Shown piece by piece: positions 44,480 through 56,530 of a stretch of 64,000 nucleotides of DNA (its first letter is position 1; each line of letters begins with the position of its first letter). The stretch comes from Sialis fuliginosa (lineage: Eukaryota > Arthropoda > Insecta > Megaloptera > Sialidae), in contig OY540813.1 of NCBI GenBank assembly GCA_961205875.1, positions 6,729,001-6,793,000 of the forward strand. Reading direction: 5' to 3'. The notes beneath the pieces are model-generated. The model had not been told where the DNA came from. It was given only the letters and a program-made list of their open reading frames with translations, and ran no database searches. A program made the translations under genes and the position numbers.

Positions 44480-46699
44480 CTATATTTATAAATATGATAG
44501 ATATGTATAAAGAAAAGAAAAACTAAAAATATTATCATATTAGAATTGATAAATGACGTAGATTATTGCGCCGTTGAAAAATTTATTGATGCGATGACTT
44601 TTAAATTTTGATTTGTAGAACACGTACCTATAGTTAGTAACAAAAATAAATAATTATTTTATGTATGTCAAAAGAAATTTTTTTAATATTATTTATTAAC
44701 CTTACATTCTTTGATAACATATTAATAAACTAGTTTCTTATACATCTAATTTTAATGCACAGTTCAATGGTATACAATTAAATCAAATATTTATGTTTTT
44801 ATAAAAAAAACTTGACATCAAGAAATGTAAATCTTCTGATTTCCTTTTCATTTAAATAATTTCAAAACAAATATTTTAAAATTCAGCTAAACGAATTTTA
44901 AAGTTCAATTATTATTTGCATATCAAAAAATCGATTTACGGATTTCCTACCATGTCTTCTTCACGCCAAACAAATGAATTACATTAAATAAACCACAAAA
45001 ACAAGTGAAACAAATTCTACCACTCGGTTGTTTCCATTACTTCACATCTATTACTATCAAATTGATATGTAAAAAATGTGCAATTCAAAATAAGGAGTAA
45101 TGAAAGAAAGAGATGCAAATATCTTATTACATTTATATACCATCTATCTTACTTATATTTATATATAAATCCATAAATAATTAGTACTCTATACAGAATT
45201 CAGCAGTAAAAGAAGACATAAGACACGATAAACGTTGTTTTTATTGGTGCTGTCATTGTTTAACGGTACATATTAAATTTGGCAACGGCGTGTTTATTTC
45301 TAGTTGTGCGAATTTGGAATGGTATGAACTTAAACGTTTCTTAGCCTACTCAGATGTCAGTGACCAAGTCATGGCCGAAAGAGAAAGATATAAACAGCGT
45401 CTTATAAATAAAAGAACAGCTTATGATTGCCTGGTATAACTATGCGAATATATGAGCGATGCCGAAAATATCCGGTTTATTGCAAACTCTCCGGCATCCT
45501 AAGGTCATTGCAACTTCTGTAGGTTATACTAGGTTAATAGCTGATTCATTTTGTGACAGATAATTTGTCATCAAATATTATATGATATGCTGTCATTTTA
45601 TATCAAAATTATGTTTGCATTTTTTTTATCTTAAATACCATTTATGTATTTCGTTGTAGTTTTTACAAGCATTTAGTGATGGACTCAACGAATATCGGTC
45701 CTGCCACTTGCCAGATTTTTTTAATCATTTTTTTTTCAAACATCAAAAAAATTATAATAAAATCTCAAAATAAAGAAAAGTAAGGAAATTTAAATAAGAT
45801 ATTATTTATTAACCAAATAAAAATTATTTTTAATGAAAATATATTTAGATTAGTTTTGCAACATTGAATGTTAAAAAACATTAGATTTAATGATTTTATA
45901 AAAACTTATTGATTCTATATTATTCATTAATACTAACTCAAATTTTATTCAACCGTAGATAAAGTCAGTGTTGCAACTATACGCCTCATTTAGTTTGAAT
46001 AGTCTACTAAAAATAAAATAAAAAACACATACTGAACTATAAAATACATGTTGATAAAAATATTTGTAGATTGTTGGACCTGGTAACATTTTCTTCTTTC
46101 CACTTTACTCTAATTACGTCACCTGTATATATGTTTTATTGAAAGTTATAAATCAAGTTTTAGTACTTAATATGTAGGTACTTATCTCGAGAACACGTGA
46201 ATGCAAATATCTCAATAACGCAATATTGCGTACCTGCCAATAAAAGTTACATTAAATACAAATTAAAATCATGACATATTATTACAATGTATTCTCATAA
46301 ATTCTCATTGTGTATTTAGTACGCCTGGTATATTTACGTACTTAGCGTAATATAATATGTATATAGCCAGAACAGAGAATGTTTGTACAGGCCCGGTCTT
46401 TTGGTAAGCTGAAACTTAATAAAAATATAATTAAAATTTTCGAGACTACATGCAAAGATAAAGGGAAAATATCAACAGAAAAATGGAGATAATAGAGATC
46501 TTCCTATCAAAAAGAAATAAAAATATAAGATATTTTATCAGTACTAATTTATATCTAAATAATTCTGTATAAGGCTCTACCCATATAGGAAATTACAAAG
46601 GGGCCACGGTTAGCCCAAGCTTACCCTAATGCTAGCTAACACTGAACCAAGATAAAAATGATAACTTCGTTCAAGACTCGTCAAGGCTTTTTTTTATTT
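44480..46699. other. Mostly AT-rich; a less AT-rich patch at 45240-45560
   Basis: The patch has GGCAACGGCGTGTTTATTTC, GATGTCAGTGACCAAGTCAT and GAGCGATGCCGAAAATATCC, without a sustained frame. It might be a conserved regulatory segment or a decayed element. Elsewhere nothing was recognised. Confidence 0.35.
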
Positions 46700-46790
46700 C
46701 AAGATAACACTAAAATACAGAACAGATTTTGATGAAACTTGCACTATTCGAAAGCCTAAGATCCTATAATTAGTTTAGTTACAGAGTAAA
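46700..46790 (+). repeat. Dispersed repeat R4 fragment, copy 2
   Basis: AACAGATTTTGATGAAACTT followed by CACTATTCGAAAGCCTAAGA and TCCTATAATTA parallels 6560-6625. Confidence 0.5.
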
Positions 46791-46899
46791 TACTGTTATA
46801 ACCCCGTGTTAAAGACAATTTACAATTGATATTTTATAATAAAAATGTATAAATTGAAGACGTTCTAAATTGGACTACAATAATAATATAATTATAGAA

Positions 46900-47100
46900 G
46901 GGCTGATATTGATTGTGGTATCCTTGAAAAAAGACCGGTCCTGGATATTAAGTCGTGCAGCGGGCAAATCATTACATACAGATCGCCGCAAGAAAAAGAA
47001 AAATCCTCACACACGAAGGTAGAACTCACGTGCAAGGACAAACACGAATTGAAAAAAAGGATCGCTTAACAAAGGGTCTTCTTTTCAACACCTCGAGGGA
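46900..47100. other. GC-richer block, unclassified
   Basis: GACCGGTCCTGGATATTAAG, TCGTGCAGCGGGCAAATC and TCGCCGCAAGAAAAAGAAAA. There is no long frame. It may be regulatory or a decayed element. Confidence 0.25.
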
Positions 47101-48713
47101 AAATTAGTAATTCAACGATTTATATTCAAGATTAATTATTCTTTAACATCATTATTAAATTTTTGTATACTGAGAGTAATAAACAAGGTATTTTTTCTGA
47201 AGGCATGTTCAACTATTATGGCATTTTTATGAGTTTAGTTTTTGTCGTCGTCCTTAGCATTCAAAGTAAGAGGTTGGTTAATTGATTAGTTTAACGGAAA
47301 TTTGTTATATTTAAATATTAGGAATTTTTACCGTAAGCACAAACATTCGGAAGGTGTGTTAAATTTATGATTTTCTTTCAAATATAAATTTAAATTGTCA
47401 TACAAACATATCGGAATTAATTTGACTGCAATTAAAAACCAAGAATTTTATTTACTGCAATAAATAATTCCTTTAAAAAAATATATGCCACTAATGTCTT
47501 TAAAATGCCGGATTTTCAAAATTGAAGCATATTTTATTCTCCAAATTTGCATTTTTAGTTAATGTGTCTTAAAAAATTTCTTATATCTAAATATTATAAT
47601 TATTAAAAACAACATGGAGATAAAACCCAATTTTCATGTGATAAATAAACAAATTAAAGGTACAACTACTTTTTGTTTTTATTAAATAAATAGTAATATT
47701 TCTTAACAACAATAGTGGTTCTTTCGTGCCACCTCTCCCTTACTGTATATTCTATGGAGTTAGTCACTTTGTTTTCTGAACAACTCATATATAAAAAACA
47801 AATACATAATTATTACAATATTATTTATCTTAATACAAATTACTACACGATGAAAGGTTAAACAATCATTAATTTAAAAGTTAGCACTATCATTAATATT
47901 TTATTAAAATTATAAATAAAAAATCTTACACAAATATTATAAATACGAGTTTACAATATAATAATACGTTGCGTTTAATATAACAATTAATAATTACAAA
48001 TGTTGAAGTCTTCATTATGTTTTTGTATACGTTGCTATATGATATTATCAAATGTTATTTTTATTTTGTCCTTAGCATTCATAAAAAGATATTATTAATT
48101 GATAAGATTTAATTATTTTATACGAAGTCATTAAAACATTGTTTTTTATTATGTTGTTTCATTTAAAACATCTTTTGTAGCTCTCTGTTGATTTTGAAGG
48201 TCTTCAAATTTCAAATAATGTCTTAATATATCAACGCTTCTTTATTTTATCTAACAAATAGTTTTACAGTTTTTACCACCTTTTATCTACATATTTTCTT
48301 GATTTTTGACATTTTGATATATATTTTTCAGCTAAATGTTTCATCGAGTACATCTTTATTAATGGCTTTATACAAACATCTTTTATATATACATTATACA
48401 TATTTTACTAATTGTAAGATTATGCAGTGCAAAAAAGTTGAGAAGAGTTCTTTTTGTTGAATATTTTGTTGATCTGTAAAAAAATTTAAAGTAATATTCT
48501 TGTTTAACTGACAATGATAAATAACGACAAATAAATACGATTTGTATTAATAATTAATATATCCATGTAAATCTTAACTGAACAAAAGTCACAAAAATAT
48601 TAACCGTTTAAAAATCAAATGAAAAACAAAATTTATAGTAAAAGTCAATCAAATGTGTTCTTAATATCAAAGCCGCGAAGGACTATTTATAATAATTTAG
48701 AAAACTAGTGGAT
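47101..48713. other. AT-rich stretch, no gene seen
   Basis: Nothing recognised. TTTGTCGTCGTCCTTAGCAT (47238) and TTTTGTCCTTAGCATTCA (48064) share a short word. Confidence 0.5.
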
Positions 48714-49475
48714 TGCCCGCCAGTTGAAGTTCACTGCAGGAAATATGTATCACTAAAAAATTTCAAATTTTTGGTTTTGTTAAAAGTATGTTTATTATAT
48801 AGAAAATGGCGTGAAAAGTTGAAATTTTCAAACCGCAGATCTGTATCTCAAACCGTTCTCGAGATATAGCCTCTCAAAGTTTCAGTTTTTTTCAAAATTT
48901 TGAAGAAAAATGGCCCTAACTTTTGAATGCGTAGTCGGAATTGATTTTAGTTGACGGATTTGGAATCAGCGTATCAAAATCTATATAATTACATGTATAA
49001 TACCTTAAAACTCGGGAAAAAAAAATTCGTGAAAAATCGAAAAAATTCAAAGGGGTATACCTTAAAAAAATGTCGATTTTTGACGAAAATTTTTTTGTCG
49101 GATTTTAAAGTATTATACATGTCATTATATAGATTTTGACACGCTGATTTCAAATCCGTCAACTAAAATCAATTCCGACCATACGTTCAAAAGTTATGGC
49201 CTTTTTTCTCTAAAAATTTGAAAAAACTAAAACTTTGAGAGGCTATATCTTGAGAATGGTTTGAAATACAGACCTGTGGTTTGAAAATTTCAACTTTTTA
49301 CGTCATTTTCTATACAATATACATACTTTTAACGAAATAAAAAATTCGAAATTTTTTAGTGATATTTCCTGCAGTGAACTTCAACTCGTCATACAAATAT
49401 CGACTAAAATACAAGAGAATAAGACGTAAAATCATTTAGTTACTATATAAATATATAAGAATTTATTTTAAAAAG
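48714..49475. mobile_element. Giant foldback element FB-B, copy 2
   Basis: About 280-bp arms (48721-49000 and 49100-49387) are mirrored around a centre near 49050. AGTTGAAGTTCACTGCAGGA pairs with TCCTGCAGTGAACTTCAACT at the ends. The arms match copy 1 at 10629-11292. The right outer part (GTCATACAAATATCGACTAA to TTAGTTACTATATAAATATA) mirrors the left outer part of copy 1. The family's full arm is therefore near 390 bp. The left boundary abuts ACTAGTGGATTGCCCGCC, which in reverse looks like a Helitron CTAGT end. The frame 48951-49139 crosses the centre. Confidence 0.9.
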
Positions 49476-51893
49476 TAAAAGCTTGAACTTAAAGTGTTTC
49501 ATAACTAGTTTTTTTTTTGTTAATAGGAGGAGGAGGATTGACAAAATATGCTTCCCTTATTAAAAATTTCATGCCTCGCCACTGATGTACAAACTTGCTT
49601 AAATTATGATTATATGAAATTTTGTTAAAATGCTGAAATGTTAAAATGATTATATTTTTACAACTGTTTTTTTTTAAATCAAAAATTTTAAACTGTTGGC
49701 GAGAATCCTAAATACTTCCTTTATGGCTAGATAGCACTACAATTGTACAGGAGTGAACATTAAACAAAGAAATTTTTTTAATCAACTTGGGTTTCAAAAA
49801 AAAATTAGGGGTGCCGTGGGTTATTAATTTGAGTTGCATAAATAAAATCCAATATGCAAGTTATGTTGTATATTGATTTTTTAAATAATTATTAATCCCA
49901 GTCTCTAAACTATATACTATGACTGGCTCATCAACATCCAGCCCAAAACCCCGAACATTGAAACAAACAAATTTTAATATAGAATGGATTTTCCGAAAAT
50001 TTGCCCCTAATAAATATTATTGTATTTTTTTATACATATATATGTACATATAAAATATAATAACGCCTAATACCGTGTTAAAACATGCAGTTATTTGCAT
50101 CAAGGAATTCAACGTGTCCAGTCAATGCAATCACGTGTTTATGAGTGTCCTTGACGAATTGATTATTGCACTTTTGCAATATTTATTGTGCACTTCTGTC
50201 TCTGGATACGCATAATCACAATTAGCAAACTTAAACATATTATTTATGCTTCCCTATGTAGTAACGATTGTGAAATTATCTCTTAAATTAACTGATATTA
50301 TGTATGGTAAATTAAAACGATCCTTTAATACTGATTTCATTTATTATTTTTAAATGGATGACGTAAAACCTGCTTCACTTGTGTGATAACTTTTATCTTT
50401 ATTTTAAAGTTATCTAACAAATTACATTTTGCCGTAACCAAATTTTGTATCAACATTTGAAATAATTAATTAACGCCCGGTATTATCAAGATTAACCAAA
50501 GGCTCCTTTAACTAATTGTCATATTATTAACAGAACCAAGCATAATACATTTAATTAAATAGATTTTTAATGTTCTACGCTATGTTTTTACAACGCATAT
50601 TATGTACATTTTTCATTGAGAGCCTAAATATTGATATAAATCATATTTGTAATTTACAAAATTTAAGTTAAAGGAGCATTTAGCGCTAAAAGAGCTTTAA
50701 ATTGGTTGAATACCGTGCAATAGTGCAGTCAAAGCGTCGTAAATAATAAGGCAACCGTGCATTTTGGGTAGGCAGCAATTTTTTAAGAGGGTTTCGTAGG
50801 GGGGTTAGCCGTGAGTCTAAAACTTTACATTAGCACGTCATTGGATGTTAACATTTTAATTTTTTTTGAGCTCAATGAATTATACTGTATCAAATTACAC
50901 CATAAAAATAACTAGAAGTATATTTTCAATTATCTTACTACCAGACAACGAAGAAACAGTGTTTTTAGTTACTTTTACTATACACCTTAACCACAATAAA
51001 ATAATGTCATTCAAGACGTGTTTTAACTTCACAAGAAGTCATCATCAGAAATCTAATAGTTCCAGAACTATGCAATGTCCCCCTGAATGTTCTTGATAAT
51101 GCGTCTTCTACATAATGGTTATGAAGAATTTACTGTGGAAACATGAAATTACAAGAAAAATTATTAACATTATTTTACATCAGTAAATGGTATAATTATT
51201 GTTAAGCAGACAATAATTGCACAATAAATTTGCATTTATAACCAATTATGCATCCAATCGGCTACCTTATTATATATGTTTAACCTATCTCGAACAAATT
51301 ACAAATAATCGTGGAAACAGATGCAGTGACAGTTATTGTATATTTGTTACCAAATAGCGTGACCCACCTTGCAATTTTTCAATTAAATATTTTAATTGAA
51401 ATAATTCAGTAGTTTTTGTTTCTGAAAAAAATGCGTATCGGTTATTTGTGTTAACGTTTATGACAACTTAATAAAGTAATTTGTTGTACGTGTATGTGTT
51501 ATAAATATTAATTATTCAATAATTTTTTTTCATTCATAACTACAGTAAAAATTTCACTTTGCACATATTGTTTTTTTTAGTGATAAGAAATTGAAATTTT
51601 GCTGTAAAAAAGAATACACTTTTTTCCGTGTATTCAAAATTCATGACATGTTTTTTTTTTGTATGTATACCCTCCTGTACATTTCTGTTTTATTATTAAT
51701 ATTTTTAGATTTCTAAATGTATATGTAATATATTCACCAAAAATTAGTTATTTTTCATTTCTCATTTGAACCATGTATGTACAATGTACGTAATACTTCT
51801 TTGAAATCAATTATTTCTTTTCTATACAAAACATAACTGTCACTAACAATCAGTCCATTAACTTACTACTCAAGAGTATTAAAAGTACATTAT
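49476..51893. other. AT-rich stretch, no gene seen
   Basis: TE-like words (CATGCCTCGCCACTGATG at about 49570; AGGGGTGCCGTGGGTTATTA at about 49807) are present without partners. The frame 50866-51096 has no recognised motif. Confidence 0.45.
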
Positions 51894-51894
51894 T

Positions 51895-51915
51895 GTCTAC
51901 TGTCTACTGTCTACT
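51895..51915. repeat. (GTCTACT)3 minisatellite
   Basis: Three perfect 7-bp units. Confidence 0.9.
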
Positions 51916-52027
51916 ATAATAAATAACTCAAGAAGTTTCCCTCGAAGAGCTTAATTAAACTGTAATAGCAAATATTTTATGGCAGAATATGAGTTCTTAG
52001 AAAATATATAAAATGTAAGACTACATA

Positions 52028-52442
52028 AGGTATTGGCACCAGTCTTAGACAATACCCCAGTGTTGGATACTTAACTGTATAACAGCTTAATTTGATGACA
52101 ATCGGCCAATGAGTGGTAATGGTAGACATTTAAACTAATTATTAGTGTGATCTATTTATTAATTATTATGTTTAAATTCTTTATTTTATAACTTTTGTTT
52201 CGTAGTACATATCATTTTGTAATGATTAGCAAGGTTTATCCCTGAGTGCCCATTACTGGAGAAAAAACATAAACAAAATAAAAGGCTATAATTAAAAAAA
52301 ACTTTGGTAATTAAATTGATTTAATAAAGAGCCTACTTGTTTTTTGAGTAACAAGAGTTCATGAGAAATACAAAAAAAACCCATCAATCTCAAAAACCAG
52401 AATACCTTGCCCTCAAAGCGTTCAAGACTGGTGCCAGTACCT
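52028..52442 (+). mobile_element. MITE family M1, copy F (both ends present)
   Basis: It begins AGGTATTGGCACCAGTCTTA and ends, in reverse complement, AGGTACTGGCACCAGTCTTG. TA flanks each side (52026-52027 and 52443-52444). Internal words shared with other copies include TTTGATGACAATCGGCC, AGACATTTAAACTAATTATT, TTTTGTAATGATTAGCAAG, ATTACTGGAGAAAAAACATA and TTTGGTAATTAAATTGATTT. At 415 bp it has no frame for a transposase. The structure defines the family: a TA-duplicating, Tc1/mariner-like MITE with ends of about 17-20 bp. Confidence 0.92.
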
Positions 52443-55309
52443 TATATACACAATTTGTATGAAAATGCAACTTCTTCTCCCCTCGGCCATATATATTTAT
52501 CTATAATTTAGACCCGCGGTTTTTTATTTCTGTTAAATAAAAAGTAAAAACATAAAATTTTTGAAGGTTTGTTATCAGCATTCGCAATTCTTTACAAAAA
52601 TTTGGGGGTATCAATATCATTTCACATTACAATTGAAAAACCACACGCAGGGCCGTACTATACATACTATGTCAGTAGTTATAAAAGTAGCAAAATTTAT
52701 TTAATTCATCACTGTCAAGAAAATAAAAACGGCTCATCAAAAAGAAGAGAAAATAAAAAAAAAACATCGACAGCCATTTCATTTACGCACTTATTCAATT
52801 AAATTACAAATCGTACAGTCAAGAAACATTGTCGAGAAGTCGAATTCCATTTTAAATTTCATGCACGAATTGCATTGACGTGTCTGAAGAAGAACAAAAA
52901 AAGCGTCTTGTTCCGTCGTTCGCCAAAGAGAGAAAGAATCAAAGGCGCTATAACGGAAGCTTCATTATTCGATGTTACTTTCTCAGTTCTGATAGGACTC
53001 GTTGAAGTCACGGGAACCTGTAGATGCGGTTTAACTTGTTCTGCTTCAACACTTTTTCGCGAATAACGGACTGTCTATACAATAATTTACAAAAGCGAGT
53101 TCACACAGGCATAATGCTCGCACTTTTTTAATCATATTATTTCAATTAATTCATTTCACGTGCTGATGTATTTGGATGTGCTTCAGAAATTTTGCACGTA
53201 GATAAACTTCTGAATACAACAGAATTAAAAATAAGAAATAAAATCGATCGAATTTTTGGAGGTTTTGGAAAACTTAATTTATTTTTTAAAAACGTCAGAT
53301 AATGTCATGGTGCTTTCTCCTACTTCTACAGAAAGATATATCTTTTTAAGACTTTACTACACAAGTTATAATGGCATTCATATAGAAAATGTAAAGCTCT
53401 ACACAAAATATGCTGCTTGCTGCCTTTCCTATTCGTTTTAAGTGTGAACCAAATTCGTCATGCCCTGTAAGAACCTCGACAAATAATTTAGAAAACATTG
53501 GTCTCTTGTACAGGAAGGTGGCAGCATCTGGAATAAAAAGAAAAGTTACGCGGCCTTTACAAGAAAACTATCAATCCTGTATCCAACAATTTGTGATGTG
53601 ATCACGAATTGCTTCTTTTATTTTCCTCTTATTGCCTCCGTAGTCATCAGTTCGGAATTGTCTATTATATAATATTTCAAACTATACAGAAATATCCAGT
53701 AAAATTTTGAAACTGGAAACAGTCAATTGTTATTTTTTCAGAAATTATTACATAGGTTCTTATCATTTTGGTATGACGAGGAGCCAATGGCACGTTATAG
53801 CATTTTCCGAGAGGAATTTTTTTTAAAGAAATCAAATTCAAAAATTAATAAAAATAAACATCTGTTTCTGGTTGTAAGATCCTTTTTCAAAAATAGGTTT
53901 TTTCTCAGACAAAAATTAATACGTCTACAGACTTACAGACAGAAAGACAGATACACAGAAGGAAAGGTCCAAATAAATATTTCCATCAAAATCTCTTAAT
54001 AATACTTATATACTACATATATAAGGAATTAAAAATTGCTATTAACATATTAATTTATTTGTTTAAAACAAAAATTAATTAATCTCGTAACTAATATCCG
54101 TTTAATTTTACAATTCTCGTTTATCGACCGCGACTTTTTTCTGCGAGATGATAATAACCCGCGCGAATGTCTCGCAGTAAAAATATTCTCAAGATATTTT
54201 TGAACTCCAGTTTCCTGCTGTTTATATTTAAGAAATGCTAATTCTAATCTGAAATGTTTTTAATTATGAGAAGCAGTGGTTTTTTATACGCTACCTAATG
54301 AATGTACGTAATTTAGAATTTATTTATTATTTTTAAGATTAAATCGTATGTGATCTTTCATGTTTTTAATTCTTTAAATTAATATAAGAATTTTGCAAAA
54401 ATTACAGACCATAAAGGAACATATTTTTTATATATGAGTATAAATATGTACATAAGAAACGTTTAAATCGGAAATATGTTGTTAATTTTAATTAAAAATA
54501 AAAAGTCTACATTCCAGTATGATTTAGAACTAGTCCTAAAACATTAGTAATAAAATAATATAAACTTAAATGTTGATAAACCACTTATTATGAGTTTAAG
54601 TAAGTTATAACATATTTTTCCGAAATTTAAATTTAGAAATATATATTATCTACTCTCATTTATTGAACATATTGAATATTTATTTACCATTGGATAAAAT
54701 ATGTGCGTATATATTTTGTTCGTAATATTCTAATGCATATCAAAAGTATTAAGATGCCACTTATACTCAAAACCCATTGAAAGGGGGGAAGGCATTGAAT
54801 TTTTTTTTAAGTTTAACAAAAATAAAAAATAATACAATGATATTTTTATTAGGGAACTAGGAAATTGTCTTTTTGTCTGAAGTAAAATTGTTTACTGCCT
54901 CAAAACTACTCAATTATAAACTAACAAGAGTGATTTCATTGTCAAAATATACATTTGTAAATATTTATATTACTGTGATGTTTTTTCTTCTTCAAAATAA
55001 AATTAAAATGCAATATTAAATTGTCAACACTTATGTAGGTATAATTTACATCTTACATTGGATATAAAAAAATGACATATTTAAACAAACATAAGGATTC
55101 GTTTCCACAATTGGCTATTTGCACAGAATCAAAAAACACATACGACTCCTCTCTCATAAATATTACATTCGCATTACGGACCATTACAAGTAGGTAATAA
55201 ACAGGTACCGCGTATTGGATCACATGTCCAAACGAAAAACAATTCTGGTGGTCGCCTCCTTGCTAAACCAGTGGCGACTCGACAAAAATACTTAATCAAA
55301 TAATATTGA
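52443..55309. other. AT-rich stretch with a few less AT-rich patches; no gene confirmed
   Basis: The 63-codon frame at 52875-53066 is less AT-rich and reads MTCLKKNKKSVLFRRSPKRE then a hydrophobic stretch and CRCGLTCSAS. I recognise no family. A CAGACTTACAGACAGAAAGA tail near 53929 belongs to TE-like DNA. Nothing else is supported. Confidence 0.35.
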
Positions 55310-55425
55310 AAGACAAGAATTTCTTCTTCCCCTGTGGTACTAGAGGGTAACTGTATGGTAACACGAAAGTAACGAAATATGGCACACGTTGAAAGCTTAT
55401 ATGTCCAAAACTAATAATTGCAGAG
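55310..55425 (-). repeat. Dispersed repeat R6, copy 2 (reverse)
   Basis: In reverse complement, ATTATTAGTTTTGGACATAT, AAGCTTTCAACG-TG, TTTCGTTACTTTCGTGTTAC and AGTACCACAGGGGAAG follow the order of 14455-14560. It sits immediately before M1 copy G. Confidence 0.6.
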
Positions 55426-55439
55426 CAATAAATAAATAA

Positions 55440-55850
55440 AGTACTGGCACCAGTCTTGGATATGACCTCAGTAATGGCTATTTTTTAATTAAATGTACTG
55501 AATTAGAAATATGTGTTGATATTTGATTACTACCATTTCTGAATATTAATCTATATACATTTAACTGTCTTACAGCGTGATTTGATGAGCTATAGGTGTC
55601 AAAATGGTGGACATTTAAACTAATTATTAGTATAATTTATTTATTAATTATTATATTATCATAGCAACTGTTTTACATTCTTTCAAATTTGACGATTCTT
55701 TCTTTTATATCTTTCGTGTCGTAGTACTTATCATTTTGTAATCATTAGCAAGTATCCATCTCTGCGTGCTCATTACTGGTTTTACTTTATCCATTACTGG
55801 AAAAAAAAACATAAACAAAATAAAAGGCTATAATTTAAAAAACAAACTAT
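55440..55850 (+). mobile_element. MITE family M1, copy G (long, 3' end missing)
   Basis: It begins AAGTACTGGCACCAGTCTTG and contains the longest internal version of the family: AATGTACTGAATTAGAAATA, CTACCATTTCTGAATATTAA, TTAACTGTCTTACAGCGTGA, GGTGGACATTTAAACTAATT, ATCATAGCAACTGTTTTACA, TCATTTTGTAATCATTAGCA, TTACTTTATCCATTACTGG and AAAATAAAAGGCTATAATTT. It stops where the 3' terminal repeat should follow. Combining F, G and D gives a family longer than copy F alone. Confidence 0.88.
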
Positions 55851-56149
55851 ATTAATACGCTAATAAATAATAAAAATAAAATCAATATAGTTTCATTTAT
55901 AATAACCCCTTATCTCCAAACCCTCAAATATAGCAGCATAGAAAAATTAAGCTAATTTTCATAAAATTTTGTATATATAGCAGCCATGTAAATCTCCAAA
56001 TTCACCAATCAAAGCCCAACATTTAGCAGTACCAAACTAACAGTCACACGAACAAACTGGTGACATATAATATAGAAAAAAATCAGGCATTAGTAACATG
56101 ACTAATTCCACTATTTTCCAATTTTTAAACTTTGATACTCTCTTCTTAT

Positions 56150-56530
56150 AAAATAGTTTATGAAGGCACGTGTAAAATCGAACCGCCACTGACATTGAGC
56201 AAAAACTAAAGATTCGAAGACGACCTGGCGAGGACAAGCAAGTGTGAGAGAGAACACACCATACACACAGCATCACGTGCGAGAGAGTGGTCAGAAACGC
56301 GGCGCGGAAGAACGCGCGCGCGGGCAAGTCGAGTCGTTGACCCAATGCACACATACATACGTATGTATCATATATATGTACGAATACACACGTGTAAAGT
56401 ACAGTGGTAGGACTCGCATGGAGTGGAACCTCTTAGGTGGGTCAGTGGTGAGTATAACGGGAGGGAACCCGAGACACTTTGGCGAACCCGGATAGCTGGG
56501 TCAGTGGGAGGATTAACGTCTATAATCCAC
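56150..56530. promoter_or_regulatory. GC-rich island with (CG)n core and GAGA/E-box words
   Basis: This is the most GC-rich block in the window. It has GCATCACGTGCGAGAGAGTG (an E-box CACGTG next to GAGAGAG) and AACGCGGCGCGGAAG. ACGCGCGCGCGGGCAAG at 56312-56328 is shared with 21701-21717. TGGGTCAGTGG occurs twice (56438-56448 and 56497-56507). Overlapping frames on both strands (56037-56354 minus; 56244-56495 and 56423-56638 plus) show no family and are attributed to base composition. It may be a promoter or enhancer. Confidence 0.35.

Noticed and set aside
56037-56354. 105-codon minus-strand frame with several Cys
   Set aside because: It lies in the GC-rich island, where frames are open on both strands. 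The ATG-proximal part is the mirror of plus-strand low-complexity and CG-rich sequence. No domain.
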